DNA of 64,000 bases, taken from contig CM067311.1 of the NCBI GenBank assembly GCA_034231615.1, forward strand, positions 15,595,360 to 15,659,359, given 5' to 3'. The notes under the pieces were generated by a model. It made no database searches and was not told where the DNA came from. It was given only the letters and a program-made list of their open reading frames with translations. This DNA is from Meghimatium bilineatum (Eukaryota > Mollusca > Gastropoda > Stylommatophora > Philomycidae). Made by a program: the position numbers and the translations under genes. Positions 22,951 to 33,892 of the stretch are shown in pieces (the first letter of the stretch is position 1; the number at the start of each line of letters is the position of its first letter).

Positions 22951-23203
22951 TTAACAAATCAGTGACCACTGGATAGCGACAAGGTGGATAACAGCTTTGT
23001 CTAACATTCACATGTGCTGAAGTCAGACTTGTCAGACCAAGAAGCACACCAGAAACTTTGGTATAATTTAACCAACAAAGATATAACTTTTCTACCGAAA
23101 ATAATTGAAAAAGGATCTAACCACCCAGCAGGAGTTTGAGAAAGAACTCAGACGTATAAGCTCACAAATAAAACAGACATACACGTCAAACGTACACCAC
23201 ATT
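22951..23203. other. Spacer of the inverted repeat
   Basis: 253 bp with no inverted symmetry. It contains cagcaggagtttgagaaaga (about 23127-23146), a fragment of the G1/G2 retroposon tail. Confidence 0.7.
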
Positions 23204-23374
23204 CAACATTTTGGTGTTAAGTGTGTGAGAGAAGTGTCATTTTTAGTCACAACAAGGAAAGTGTCATTAAATTGGTTTATATAGAAAGCAGAAAGAGATT
23301 TTTGAAAGGCAATCTCCGCAGATGAAATCCGTCAAGCTTTTATGAATTTTCTCCGTGCATCTCTATACCGTTCT
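23204..23374. repeat. Right arm of the 171-bp inverted repeat, with LINE RT N-terminal motif
   Basis: Perfect reverse complement of 22780-22950. On + the frame from 23309 crosses the outer edge of the arm and reads AISADEIRQAFMNFLRASLY then RSPGIDAIKKY. That is the known start of a LINE reverse-transcriptase domain ('EIrqAl...SPGiDgI'). The LINE frame continues past the arm, so the right arm is the original and the left arm the copied, inverted segment. Confidence 0.95.
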
Positions 23375-23403
23375 CCGGGGATTGATGCCATTAAAAAATA
23401 TTC

Positions 23404-24093
23404 TACATGTAAGATCGCATGCCAGTGCAACTCAATTTAATTTTCCCAATATTGATTTCAGCCAACATGTCCGGTCATACCTCACGACATAAATATTTCC
23501 GAATCGACAAGCCAAATAACAAAACTTTGAAACCCTCACGGAAATTGGCTTTTTACAACCCTAAATGGCATTAGCAGCATTTACCCGGCCATTGATACAA
23601 TTATTTAACCAACGTAGATTTCCTTAGCCAGGGAAGAGAAAAATGTTGGACATGTCTCTATGACCTTCAATCGTTATCTCTTCAGGAAGCGTGATGAGCT
23701 TCGTAACAACTCAAAGAAAAGTGGTCAGCAGAGAAAACGATGCTAAAACAATTCATAGAAGCAGACAAATATAAAATAGCAATTATCTCCCAAATGTTAA
23801 GAAATGAAAACATTTAAAGACAGTATGCAGGGATAAAATAATAACATGATAATCATATATGAACATATATGAAGTTATCACCACCATATTTGGATAAAAA
23901 AATAATATCGTCAACATGCAAGAATAAAAGTAGTTACCACGGCAAAGATAAGCAACCAATTATCACCGACAAAGAGGGATAAGAAAACAGCTCGTCAACA
24001 GCCAATGGTAAGAATACCAGTATCATAAACATACAAACATACACAAATGACAAAAATAGCTATCGTCCACATATAAAGATAAGAAAGAAAATT
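23404..24093. other. Unassigned region
   Basis: May include decayed LINE sequence after the SPGIDAI motif. From about 23860 it becomes an A-rich, loosely repetitive stretch leading to the 29-bp array. Confidence 0.35.
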
Positions 24094-24484
24094 ACCATCA
24101 ACATTCATGGATATAAAATAGTACCATCAATATTCATCAATAAAGAAACCATCAATATTCATGGATATAAAATAGTATCATCAACATTCATGGATATAAA
24201 ATAGTATCATCAACATTCATGGATATAAAATAGTATCATCAATATTCATGGATAGAAAATAGTACCAGTCAATATTCATGGATATAAAATAGTATCATCA
24301 ACATTCATGGATAGAAAATAGTACCATCAATATTCATGGATATAAAATAGTACCATCAATATTCATGGATAGAAAATAGTACCATCAATATTCATGGATA
24401 TAAAATAGTACCATCAATATTCATGGATAGAAAATAGTATCATCAACATTCATGGATAGAAAATAGTATCATCAACATTCACGT
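24094..24484. repeat. Minisatellite, 29 bp x about 13
   Basis: Unit accatcaatattcatggata plus taaaatagt. Variants: accatca/atcatca, aatatt/aacatt, tataaa/tagaaa. Confidence 0.92.
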
Positions 24485-24639
24485 TTAAAAAACAATAATC
24501 GCCAACATAAAAATTAAGAAATATATATCATCTAAATTAAAAGATAAAAAACAATTATCGTCAACAAACAAGGATAAGAAAAAGTTTTCATGATCATTCA
24601 ATAATAGAATTAGTTTTCATAACAGACCGAGATAAGAAT

Positions 24640-24740
24640 ATAGTTATCCTTAGCAAACAAGGATGCGAAAACAATTATCGTTGATAAACAAGGATGTGAA
24701 AACAATTATCGTTGATAAACAAGGATGTGAAAACAATTAA
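24640..24740. repeat. Short array, 31 bp x 3
   Basis: Unit aaacaaggatgtgaaaacaa plus ttatcgttgat. Similar imperfect units extend upstream to about 24540. Confidence 0.85.
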
Positions 24741-24952
24741 CTTCAACATTCCTAGAGTAAGAACATAAATAGCAATACGTTGCAGGGTAGCATTTTTTTT
24801 TCCTTTTTCGATTTAGTAAAAAGCAAAGGAACCAGAAAAGCTATACTTAGTACCAGACTCTTTGTGGATACATATATATATACATATAACATATATATAT
24901 ATATATATATACACACATTCACAACAGTTTCTATATTTGCTTCGCAGAGTAC

Positions 24953-25045
24953 ATCCATGACCGTCTATTATAGAAGACCTCTGCACATAATTAATTAGGT
25001 ATTCTTTCGTTACAGTATTTTTATTATTGCCGCGTTTCCGTTGGT

Positions 25046-25091
<46 letters not shown>

Positions 25092-25096
25092 TATAT

Positions 25097-25150
<54 letters not shown>

Positions 25151-25304
25151 GTGGAGTCGCTTGCTAAAAATAGCCAATGCGACTCCAGGTAAATAAAGAT
25201 TGACCAACTAAAAGCACAGCAATAATAAAATATAATGAAATGAGAATGAAGTTCTAATTAATTCGGTGCAGAGGTCTTTTAAGAATTGTAAACGGCCATG
25301 GTAC
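24953..25304. repeat. Imperfect foldback around a (TA)n core
   Basis: Left arm (24953-25045) and right arm (about 25190-25304) are diverged inverted copies sharing agacctctgcac and aattaattag, and further in ttattattgc. Between them lies (TA)n at 25049-25151. At 25152-25188 tggagtcgc and gcgactcca form a 9-bp perfect stem that continues almost to the loop (ttgcta / tagccaa). Probably a foldback or MITE-like element whose centre expanded as TA repeats. Confidence 0.75.
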
Positions 25305-25310
25305 AGTAAT

Positions 25311-26062
25311 GCCTTCGATAGAGCCCAATATGAAAATATTTTTTTTGGAAATCCTCCAAGAAAAAAGATTAGAAGTAAAATACATCAGTGATCAGAAATA
25401 TATATTGAGAACAAATTGCATTGAAAAGGTGTGAGAGTAGCTACACACCATACATAGACATACAATGAGAAGTAGGGCAAGGATGTATTATTTCACCTAA
25501 CCTATTTAACATCTACAAATACATGTCTTTTTAAACGATAGAAGGAATGACAGGGCTCAAGATTAAATGATAAAAATAATACAACAAAAAAAACAACGAT
25601 ATGCAGATGACACAATTAGTCAAGTAGAGCGTGAACAGGAGATACAAAGACTAACAAGTTAACAAATCGAGTCAAGTTCAAATCGACAAATCAAAATCAA
25701 GTAGAGAATATGGACTAGATATAAACATCATAAAAAAAACAGTTATGATAATCATTAACATGGAATAGCAAACACTAAACATAACATAACAATACGCGTA
25801 GACATACCATACCATTGTATACTATTACCAATAGCTTGGATACATAATCACAAACGATGGTAGATGTGAAACAGAATTTGAAAGGGAGAATAGAAATGGC
25901 TAAAAATACTTTCAATGACAAAGAAAATATTAACATTTAAACAAATCACAAACTAAAAAAGAGAATTGTGTTATATTTATTTTACATTGTTATATTACAC
26001 AGAAACGCGGATAAGGAGCAAACAGCTATAATATAGAATACGTGTCTTTGGGATGTGGATAT
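25311..26062 (+). mobile_element. LINE reverse-transcriptase core relic, group L-I
   Basis: Holds three RT landmarks in order: AFDRAQYENIFF from 25311 (motif A region), VGQGCIISPNLFN at 25472-25510 (the 'RQGCpLSPlLFN' motif) and YADD at 25600-25611 (catalytic). Next come INNYLG-like IITNDGRCETEFE then IEMAKNTFNDKENI and LKKRIVLY. Frameshifts and stops between them make it inactive. It is the most complete RT core in the window. The 5' end begins abruptly at the foldback element. Confidence 0.85.
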
Positions 26063-26198
26063 ATCCCTATGTTACATGTTGATTTTTTACAACATACCAT
26101 TTCGACTCATATCTTTGCCAGCGATAGGTTCACAATTTCAACTGTTATTTCCCTAGAAATTAAGATGTTTTTTTTAATGTATGCTTGATAATTTCGTC

Positions 26199-26474
26199 TT
26201 CTTCTTCTGCGTTCATTCTCAAACTCCTGCAGATTAGCAGGATGTAGTCCGGAGAACGGATTGCGTTGTGTCATGGTTTACAGCATTGCTGCGATATCTG
26301 CGCCTTTCGGCCTGACACATCCGACTACAGCATGGCTTTGAGTCACTGGCCCTATATGGATGGGACAGCCAACTCCATCCCATAACCTCCTTAGTCGCCT
26401 TTTACGACATGCGTGGAAGGTAAACAGTGTTGCTATTCTTTGCTCCCCTTTCGGGCCCCAGCAACACACGGGCG
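26199..26474 (-). mobile_element. G1 retroposon, minus strand
   Basis: Full-length or nearly so: (TTC)n at left, then the reverse complement of the G1 body, and cagcaacacacgggcg at right, matching the G1 5' end. No clean TSD was found, so one end may be altered. Confidence 0.88.
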
Positions 26475-26479
26475 CAAGA

Positions 26480-26845
26480 TTTGTATGATTTTCGGTATGC
26501 ATTTAAATTTGTCAAAGCAAAGTTTTCCCCAAAAATTCTGTAAATAAATATTTAATTTTACAAGGTATTAATTTTTACAAGGTATATTTTTCTTATTTAA
26601 TTTCACTTGAGTTAGTTTGCTACAATGAAATATTAAGTATTCGTACCACGTTAATTCATTTCTGCATTCAGTATTTGCCAAAAATATGACAATTTCTCTC
26701 CAAAAATAACATTATAGAGAAAAGGGTACATCGCCCATGGAAACATTAATATACAACTTTTCCAAATGTTTACAACATATTCTTCATATCTGAACCTAAT
26801 ACTCTTGAAATATTCAGCAATCATATTTTTATCATTAGTTAGTTC
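26480..26845. other. Unassigned region
   Basis: A minus-strand open stretch (26651-26866) shows no known domain. Otherwise nothing recognised. Confidence 0.35.
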
Positions 26846-26849
26846 CTTT

Positions 26850-26935
26850 TTTGCCGCCGGCGGCACATAGGGTAGAGATTTTGATTCTCCATGTGTTGCG
26901 GTTTGCTACCTATAATGGAAGTTTTTCTCACGGAG
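26850..26935 (-). mobile_element. LINE 3'-end fragment, group L-K
   Basis: Minus strand reads VANRNTWRIKISTLCAAGGK then KG, equivalent to the end 'NRqnWR.liSaLCA...kG' of L-A and L-K. Short and without a TSD. Confidence 0.6.
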
Positions 26936-26989
26936 AACATTGAGTGAAGTAATAGAGAGATTATATATATATATATACAAGAATAGGGA

Positions 26990-27296
26990 TAACTTTGGAG
27001 AAAGAAGAAACAAATACAGAAGTTTGTGACAATAAAGTGGATGAAACAATAGCTATTACAGGACATAAAAATCTAATAACGAACTTTGAACGTATTAAAA
27101 GAAATGACACCTTTTTGAAGACGTTAATTAAAGGTGAGGGGATTACGAGCGCGACATAGACAGAGAGGGAAACATCGTGAGATGTACAGGATACTGTCAG
27201 AGGCCACTACCAAGGAATGAGACGGAGGGTGTTGGAGGTTCGTTGTAGCCAACCTTCATCGAAGAGATGGCACCTGATGATGATAATGATATGTTA
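26990..27296 (+). mobile_element. LINE fragment, group L-C, (GAT)n tail
   Basis: Frameshifted reading with TNFERIKRNDTFLKTLIKGE, then sequence equivalent to 'RWRVLEVRCSQPSSKRWHLM', followed by gatgatgataatgat. Same end as 63509-63805. Confidence 0.7.
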
Positions 27297-27327
27297 AAAA
27301 AGAATAACATTTATTTTGTTGCCAGGG

Positions 27328-27427
27328 NNNNNNNNNNNNNNNNNNNNNNNNNNNNNNNNNNNNNNNNNNNNNNNNNNNNNNNNNNNNNNNNNNNNNNNNN
27401 NNNNNNNNNNNNNNNNNNNNNNNNNNN
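27328..27427. other. Assembly gap, 100 N
   Basis: Exactly 100 unknown bases, a conventional placeholder length, so the true size is unknown. The right side is the middle of a minus-oriented G1 copy. The left side ends gttgccaggg, which resembles the plus-oriented G1 start. Confidence 0.98.
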
Positions 27428-27548
27428 ATATGGGATGGGACAACAACTCCATCCCATAACCTCCTTAGTCGCCTTTTACGACATGCGTGGAAGGTAAACA
27501 GTGTTGCTATTCTTTACTCCCCTTTCGGATCCCGGCAACACACGGGTG
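27428..27548 (-). mobile_element. G1 retroposon, 5' half, cut by the gap
   Basis: Matches the reverse complement of the G1 5' half, including tagtcgccttttacgacatg and caacacacgggt. The 3' half and tail would lie in the gap. Confidence 0.9.
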
Positions 27549-27796
27549 GTATAGGTAGATGATGTCAATCAAGACTATCGCCGATAGAATAATACCTGTT
27601 GGCTAATTGAAAACAGCATTCTCAAATGACTCAATTGATATTTTCCCGCGATTTCCATTGGTCACAATGATAATGTGCATCGACAACCAATGAAACAACA
27701 GGTCTTCCCAAAAAACCCGTCATGGTCAATTATATTGGCTACTTCTTTTCTTTAATGCTAACAAATCTGGTTGGACAGCATTAAAGAAGTCAACTT

Positions 27797-28710
27797 CAAA
27801 TGGACAGGGACGTACCGCAGGTTTGTGTCTTCGTCGGATAATATTTGAAGTGAGTCTTTCTAGTCCTACATATCATTCAATGATTAGATTCATCTACCTG
27901 TATGGCATCAATCCAGGACTATATTCTACTACCGGTAAGACACCATTCCAGGACTATATTCTACTACCGGTAAGACACCATTCCAGGACTATATTCTACT
28001 ACCGGTAAGACACCATTCCAGGACTATATTCTACTACCGGTAAGACACCATTCCAGGACTATATTCTACTGTGGACAAGGCTTCATTCCAATACTATATT
28101 CTACCACTTCTATGGCATCATTATAGGACTAGATTTCACTACCGGTAAGGTATCATTTCTGGACTATATTCTACTACCTGTATGTCATAATTCTAGGAAA
28201 ATATTCTACTATCGATGAGACATCATTCTAGGACTACTTTCTATTTCAAGTATGACATATTTCTAGGATTATATTCTACCACCTGTATGGCATCATTCTA
28301 GGATTATATTCTACGACCTGTATAGCATCATTCTAGGACTATATTCTACTATCTGTTAGACAACATTGTGGGACACCATTCTACTTTAAGTATGACATAT
28401 TTCTAGGATTATATTCTACCACCTGTATGGCATCATTCTAGGATTATATTCTACTAACTATAGCATCATCGCAGGACTATATTCTACTGCCTGTATGGCA
28501 TCATTCTAGGTCTAAATTCTATTACATGTGGGACATCATTCTAAGATTATATTCTACACCGAGTATGGAATCATTCTAGGAATATATTCTACTACTTGTA
28601 TGTCACCATACTAGGACTATATTCTAAAGGACAGCAATCAAATGGACAGGGAAGTACCGTAGGTTTGTGTTTTCATCGGATAGTATTTGCAGTGAGTATT
28701 CTAGGTCTAA
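27797..28710. repeat. 35-bp minisatellite flanked by 72-bp direct repeats
   Basis: The array (about 27895-28630) starts with near-identical units (ccggtaagacaccattccag plus gactatattctacta) and becomes diverged to the right (cctgtatggcatcattctag). Outside it, 27797-27868 and 28639-28710 are direct repeats (caaatggacaggga[c/a]gtacc and on) at roughly 85% identity by eye. Confidence 0.88.
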
Positions 28711-28850
28711 CAAAGTATTTACTGGGATGCTTGTAACAAAGTATTTACTGGGATGCTTGTAACAAAGTATTTACTATAATGCTTGTAACAAAGTATTTAC
28801 TATAATGCTTGTAACAAAGTATTTACTATAATGCTTGTAACAAAGTATTT
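28711..28850. repeat. Array, 26 bp x 5
   Basis: Unit taacaaagtatttactataa plus tgcttg; the first two copies have ctgggatg. Confidence 0.92.
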
Positions 28851-28917
28851 CGAAAGAAGAATGTCACTAATGTGAGCTGATCTGAGATCAGTTGATAGAT
28901 ATTTTATGTATGGCAAC

Positions 28918-29005
28918 GAAGTACATCCGTTCTCTAGAATACAATCTAGTGAAAATCTATTAGGATCACTGTCCTTCTATAGAGAGTTCCTGCGGGAGTG
29001 TTCAA
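28918..29005 (+). mobile_element. Degenerate G2 retroposon
   Basis: Retains catccgttctctagaataca, aatctattaggatcactgtc and agttcctgcgggagtg in G2 order, with many substitutions. Confidence 0.6.
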
Positions 29006-29009
29006 AACA

Positions 29010-29605
29010 AAAGACAAAAACATAACAATAGAAAGTGAAAAGTAGGACAATGAAAACACTGACTGAGATCTAGATAATTTAGTATATAATGATTGAATGG
29101 TTGGTTACAATGAGATGTAGTTGGAATGCTCAAAATAATTGTATATTTTATATTTTTCTGCTTAAAATTGCGGGTTTGGTTAAGCAACATATACCTCATA
29201 TGGTAAGATATGCTGCATCGCTCCATCAACAGCAACCGTTAGTCGAATGTGGTAATATCTGAGCGTTTTACCATTACAAATAGTGAAAATCAAGATTCTG
29301 GTAATCCACTCACTAATACCTCCAGAGATTTTGTTAGTATTTTCTGCTCAAGAATCATGTTTCCTTACTTTACCGTCATCTTTTAATGTTAATATAACAT
29401 ATTTGTCCCTATTTCTCTGAGCAAACAATTGGAAATCATCAAATCATCAGTTGAAATCAGGTAGTTGCCATTATAAGATTACTCAATATATTCTAGAGTA
29501 ATAGCTCATCATTTTCTCTAGAAGGTTTCCAATCCATCTTGTAGCTTATGTGTTACCACTGGCCCCGTATTTCTAGCTTGTTATGTTATCCCTGACACTC
29601 TTATT
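29010..29605. other. Unassigned region
   Basis: AT-rich; no gene, array or RNA signal. Confidence 0.4.
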
Positions 29606-29835
29606 GATTTGATCTATATCTTTTTGCTCGTCCTTTTGGGAATTGCAGCTTTTCAAAATATAAATAAAATCACAGTGAATCATTTGCAGTGGACTTTCAG
29701 AGTAACTTCAGTAAGCTCTTAGAGTGACCAGCGATTTTGACCTGTGTTCTGATAAAATGAGAATGTTTTCTAAGATTCAACAATAAAATTTGCCCAATAA
29801 AAACCATAGCTGTCACGCTTTTTCTGCATAGAAAT
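29606..29835. repeat. Unnamed dispersed repeat, copy 1
   Basis: Shares ttgatttgatct, then ttgggaattg, agcttttcaaaatac-like sequence and tcacagtgaa, in order, with 34238-34460. Type unknown. Confidence 0.65.
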
Positions 29836-29977
29836 TTGGTCTGCTCTGCTGTCATCAGTAGCGATATAAAAATAAAAGAGAAAATGAAATATGTTTTCTT
29901 TAAAAACTAGATATTCGGTTTCCATAAATAAATATTTACATGAACACATTGCAGATATTATCTCAATAGGTTATATA

Positions 29978-30215
29978 GGCTTGCACAAATATAGGCTTTC
30001 ACAAATATAGGCTTTCACAAATATAGGCTTTTACAAATATAGGCTTTCGCAAATATAGGCTTTCACAAATATAGACTTTTACAAATATAGGCTTTCACAA
30101 ATATAGGCTTTCACAAATATAGGCTTTCACAAATATAGGCTTTTACAAATATAGGCTTTCACAAATATAGGATTTCACAAATATAGGCTTTCACAAATAT
30201 AGGCTTTCACAAATA
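29978..30215. repeat. Array, 16 bp x 15
   Basis: Unit aaatataggctttcac. Confidence 0.95.
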
Positions 30216-30324
30216 ATAGACATTAGTTGTTGTTACTATTAGTTATTAGGTTAGTCGTTGTCCATCTTTTTCTTCAAACTTCAAGGTGTCTGGAATACGA
30301 CTAACCACAACATGCACAGTGTGT

Positions 30325-30740
30325 TTTAACATGATCATCATCATTGAGTGCCGTCTCCGTGCTATAACAGACTTCCAACATCCCCAGTCTTTTGGCTTGG
30401 TAGTGCACTCTGCTAGACTGTAACCTGCCGATATTGTGATGTTTCTCTTCCACTTGTATCTCTGCCTACAACTTGCTCGAATTTACCTTCAAATATAAGT
30501 TATTCAACAAGATACCATGTCTTTTAATATGTCCAAAATATATTATTTGAATACTTCTTTCTTCATACGAAATTTGTTATAACAAATCTTTGTTAGTTTT
30601 CTTCTCTTTCCTCCTATTCTTCCATATATATCCACATCTTACAGTCATCAATTCTGTCTGTTAGTTGTATGCTCATTGTCCATGTTTCTGAGCCATTCGT
30701 TAATATAGAATAGATGTGGCATTTTACAAGCATAATATTT
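30325..30740 (-). mobile_element. LINE fragment, group L-C, (GAT)n tail
   Basis: On the minus strand: CHIYSILTNGSETWTMSIQL, then frameshifted sequence equivalent to 'FGHIKRHGILL', then ggttacagtctagcagagtg and the (GAT)n tail (atgatcatcatcatt on +). The segment ggttacagtctagcagagtg is identical to one in 63509-63805. Confidence 0.78.
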
Positions 30741-31588
30741 AGTTTGTAATTTGCTTAGATGTCGATATTTTCCTCATTCGTTGGATACGTTTGTTTGTTG
30801 TGATAATTTTTCCATTCGTCGTCTTTTCATGTTTTGTGGCGTATCTTGATAAAGACCTTTTGGTTGAAACGTTGAATATGATTTGTATATTGTTATTTGT
30901 ATGTATTTTTGTGTGCACATCATTTCCCACTAGTTCTAGATATAGTCTGTCGTGTCTGATTAAAGCGATTATAGATAATCTGTGTAATACGTAAGTACGA
31001 TTGTTGTTACGTTTCACGCAGTTACCTTGTATTGATTGTCGTATCGATATTTTCCTCATGTCATTGAAAGTACTTTTAGCAATGACTATTCCCCTTCTTT
31101 TAGTTATACCATCGGATTAATACTTGATGTTCCATGCGCCTACAGAAAACAACATAAGAACCAGAGGAAGTGGTAAGAGACAGTAAAAACATATATGCGA
31201 TCTTTTCCAATGCTAACCTTAACAGTGTGATACAATTTACAATAACAATGTCATTATCTTGCAACAAAATGCAAGAACTTTTCATTAAAGAAGCTAGAGG
31301 AATTAGCGCCGAAAGAAAATGTGACTCCAAACATTATACTGGTGAGTTTTAAGTTTTCAAAATATACCTGCACCAAAAATACAACATTTAATGTTTTTAT
31401 TGGAACACACTGAAGGTGAGAGAGAACAAAAAACACAGATACGCAAAATGTATTGCCAATATTTATCCATACGACATGCTAACAACAAACACAAGGACAG
31501 ACAACGTTATTGCTATTTAAAAATTGTCTTCATAAGGACAGAATGCAATGGACAAACAAGGAAAACTACAGAAATATGATGAGGGTAA
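30741..31588. other. Unassigned region with a hammerhead-like core
   Basis: Apart from the core at 30845-30870 nothing is recognised. The short overlapping open frames on both strands look random. Confidence 0.35.
30845..30870 (+). ncRNA. Degenerate hammerhead-like core
   Basis: cttgataaagaccttttggt followed by tgaaac: compare the hammerhead core CUGAUGA - stem II - GAAA. The intervening gacc-tttt-ggtt can form a 4-bp stem with a TTTT loop. CUGAUGA has two changes, so self-cleavage is unlikely. Confidence 0.35.
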
Positions 31589-31596
31589 ATTAAGGC

Positions 31597-31749
31597 CAGG
31601 TCCGTGCTGTGCTATGATGCAGAAGAGGCCGCATCAGACGGCAGCAATCAAAATACATTTAAGGGGCGGCATTTCGAAGAAAATCCTTTAAAGGTGACGG
31701 CATTTTGTAGACTTGAAAATCTACCGAGAAAATCTACCGCACGGTCCTG
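31597..31749. mobile_element. Probable hAT-like MITE
   Basis: Ends caggtccgtgc and gcacggtcctg are inverted repeats (10 of 11). Interior has ggggcggcatt and gtgacggcatt, motifs I associate with hAT-derived MITEs. The 8-bp flanks attaaggc and gataatgc match at only 5 of 8, as expected for an old TSD. Confidence 0.55.
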
Positions 31750-31759
31750 GATAATGCAA

Positions 31760-32289
31760 GCAATGGGTATGTACAATAAATAACAGTAGATATAAAGGTA
31801 GAGTGGACAAGAAGAAGAGAGGAAAGAAGAACATCACATACAAGATCAGAGAGGAAAAACAGAAATAAGAAAAAGGAAAATGAGCAAACAAATTCGTATT
31901 ATAGAGAATGAGGGAAAGAAAATAGAGAAATATTTTACACAAAAGAGTATGTCTTCTAGAGAAAGAAAACTTGTCGATAAAAATTACTAATGAGCTAATG
32001 TAGAGATCAAAACGCAAGATGGACTGCACACATCAAGGAAGTTCTAAATCATGCACATCAAAATATCATTTATAAATTGGGAAGTCGTGTCAGTGTCAAA
32101 ATTAGTCATCAATATTGATGAAAGTCGTCTAATAGAAGTAAAATCATCCTTTGGGAATTGCAACAGTGAGTGAGACTCAGTCAAAAATACAGATGTAAAG
32201 AAGGATGATGTAACGATCACAATGGAATTTATAGATACCACCGCCAAAGTCTGATATTTTGGGCTGTTAACGCAACTGATACCGCACAA
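31760..32289. other. Unassigned region
   Basis: Purine-rich on +; no recognisable gene. Confidence 0.4.
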
Positions 32290-32375
32290 CATCTGATCTA
32301 CTCTCTCCTGAATATATCAAACTAGACATTTAGTAGGACCACTGTCTAAGAGCAAGAGAGATCTACAAGAAAGGG
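32290..32375 (+). mobile_element. Very degenerate G2-like fragment
   Basis: Retains tttagtaggaccactgtcta and agagagatct in G2 order. Weak evidence. Confidence 0.35.
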
Positions 32376-32415
32376 TTTTCAGTAATAAAAGTAATGGTTG
32401 CTATTCAGAATGAAC

Positions 32416-32770
32416 AGATGTTACTATATTCTTCTATACCAAGGATAGGTTGCTTATGTGGCAGTGTACAGAGGTAACTATTTCTTCTATACCAAGGACA
32501 GGTTGCTTATGTGGCAGTGTACAGAGGTAACTATTTCTTCTATACCAAGGACAGGTTGCTTAAGTGGCAGTGTACAGAGGTAACTATTTCTTCTATACCA
32601 AGGACAGGTTGCTTAAGTGGCAGTGTACAGAGGTAACTATTTCTTCTATACCAAGGACTGGTTGCTTATGTGGCAGTGTACAGAGGTAACTATTTCTTCT
32701 ATACCAAGGACTGGTTGCTTATGTGGCAGTGTACAGAGGTAACTATTTCTTCTATACCAAGGACAGGTTC
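32416..32770. repeat. Minisatellite, 53 bp x 6.5
   Basis: Unit taactatttcttctatacca plus aggacaggttgcttatgtgg plus cagtgtacagagg. Very homogeneous. Abuts the LINE relic at 32780. Confidence 0.94.
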
Positions 32771-32779
32771 CTTCTGTGA

Positions 32780-33850
32780 TGGAATGTGCATTAGCAATTA
32801 TGACTCAGCTAGACCTTGATATGTGCCCCGATCTCATATTCAGTATGTTCTTTCAGAAGCAGACTCAAACGTTAGATATCCAGAATGAGGTGATGCGTAT
32901 AATAATTGGGTGCATGTGTGACACATCTGTACGGGCAATGCGATTCTTACTTGACTGCCCAACTATTAAAAATAAAAAACTGTTAATACTGCATTTTTTT
33001 CCGTTAAGGAGTTGCAAGGAGCGGATTGAATAGCTGTGTGATATAGGCCGCATGCTCTTGCTGTCGCCACGTCATGTACAGGGTGAGTTTGTTTTTTTAA
33101 TTGATCCTTTGAAAGAAAAAAACCCAACCTATGGAACACAGATTTCAGTTGTGTAGAACACGAGCGTACCTTCAAATCAGCACTGAAAATAGCACCCACT
33201 GCATATTGAAATACGGAATATGAATGGTAGACTAAAGAGAGGAGAATCATGAACTTTCTGACAAAGTTATACAAAATGTGTGCGCAATTGGGGATATGGT
33301 ACATGGCATGGAATGGGTAATGTTCCCGCAGATTGCCATACTTCATTACCGTTAGTGGTAACTCTTGATATAGAATATTGAAAGAGATATCCTATTGCTA
33401 TTGAATCTGAGATGCAGAAATTGATCAGTTAGAATTCCAAGATAGTGATATTTTTTAAACAAATTGATTGATCCTTTGTTAGACTTATTTTGCGTACTTC
33501 GTGAGCCTTCACATCGCAGTGTGTAGGGAAGACTATTAAAGGGGGCAGCCGAGCTTTCTCTGAGTAGTATGTAGCATTACATTCTGAAATTATAGCAGTT
33601 ACCAGAGCCTTGAACTGGATAGTAAGGCAATGTTTCCATTGGCAGGAACTCACTGAGCATGATTAGTAAAATACACGCGGTGTGTATTCGTGTACAGTGG
33701 CTTGGTGCTGTGAGGAGATCAAGGTTAAACGGTGTTAAATTTAGTTGTTTCCTTGGCCATTGTGGTGTTCAAGACAAGGAATTGCAAGAGCGGATAGATG
33801 GCAGGTTCTCCCACTGTATCAAGTGGTAGGGTAATTGACCATGTTGACAT
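32780..33850 (+). mobile_element. I-type LINE relic with RT end and RNase H, group L-H
   Basis: First part (frame from 32776) contains TLDIQNEVMRIIIGCMCDTS then VRAMRFLLDCPTI, a known RT C-terminal block of I-clade LINEs. About 700 bp later the + strand reads RVQWLGAVRRSRLNG, then FSCFLGHCGVQDKELQERID, equivalent to the RNase H motif 'WIPGHCGVxGNExAD'. Before that, SEIIAVTRALNW-like sequence fits the RNase H middle helix. Stops and frameshifts are frequent, so it is inactive. Confidence 0.78.
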
Positions 33851-33892
33851 ATTGACACTTTGAGAGAAGTAACATAATGAAACAAAACCTAA

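Noticed and set aside
27267-27497. Open frame through the N gap
   Set aside because: Continuity through unknown bases is meaningless.
26160-27550. Pair of minus-strand G1 copies as the long terminal repeats of one LTR retrotransposon
   Set aside because: They are SINE-like with a GAA tail, and the DNA between them holds L-K and L-C fragments in opposite orientations, not gag-pol.
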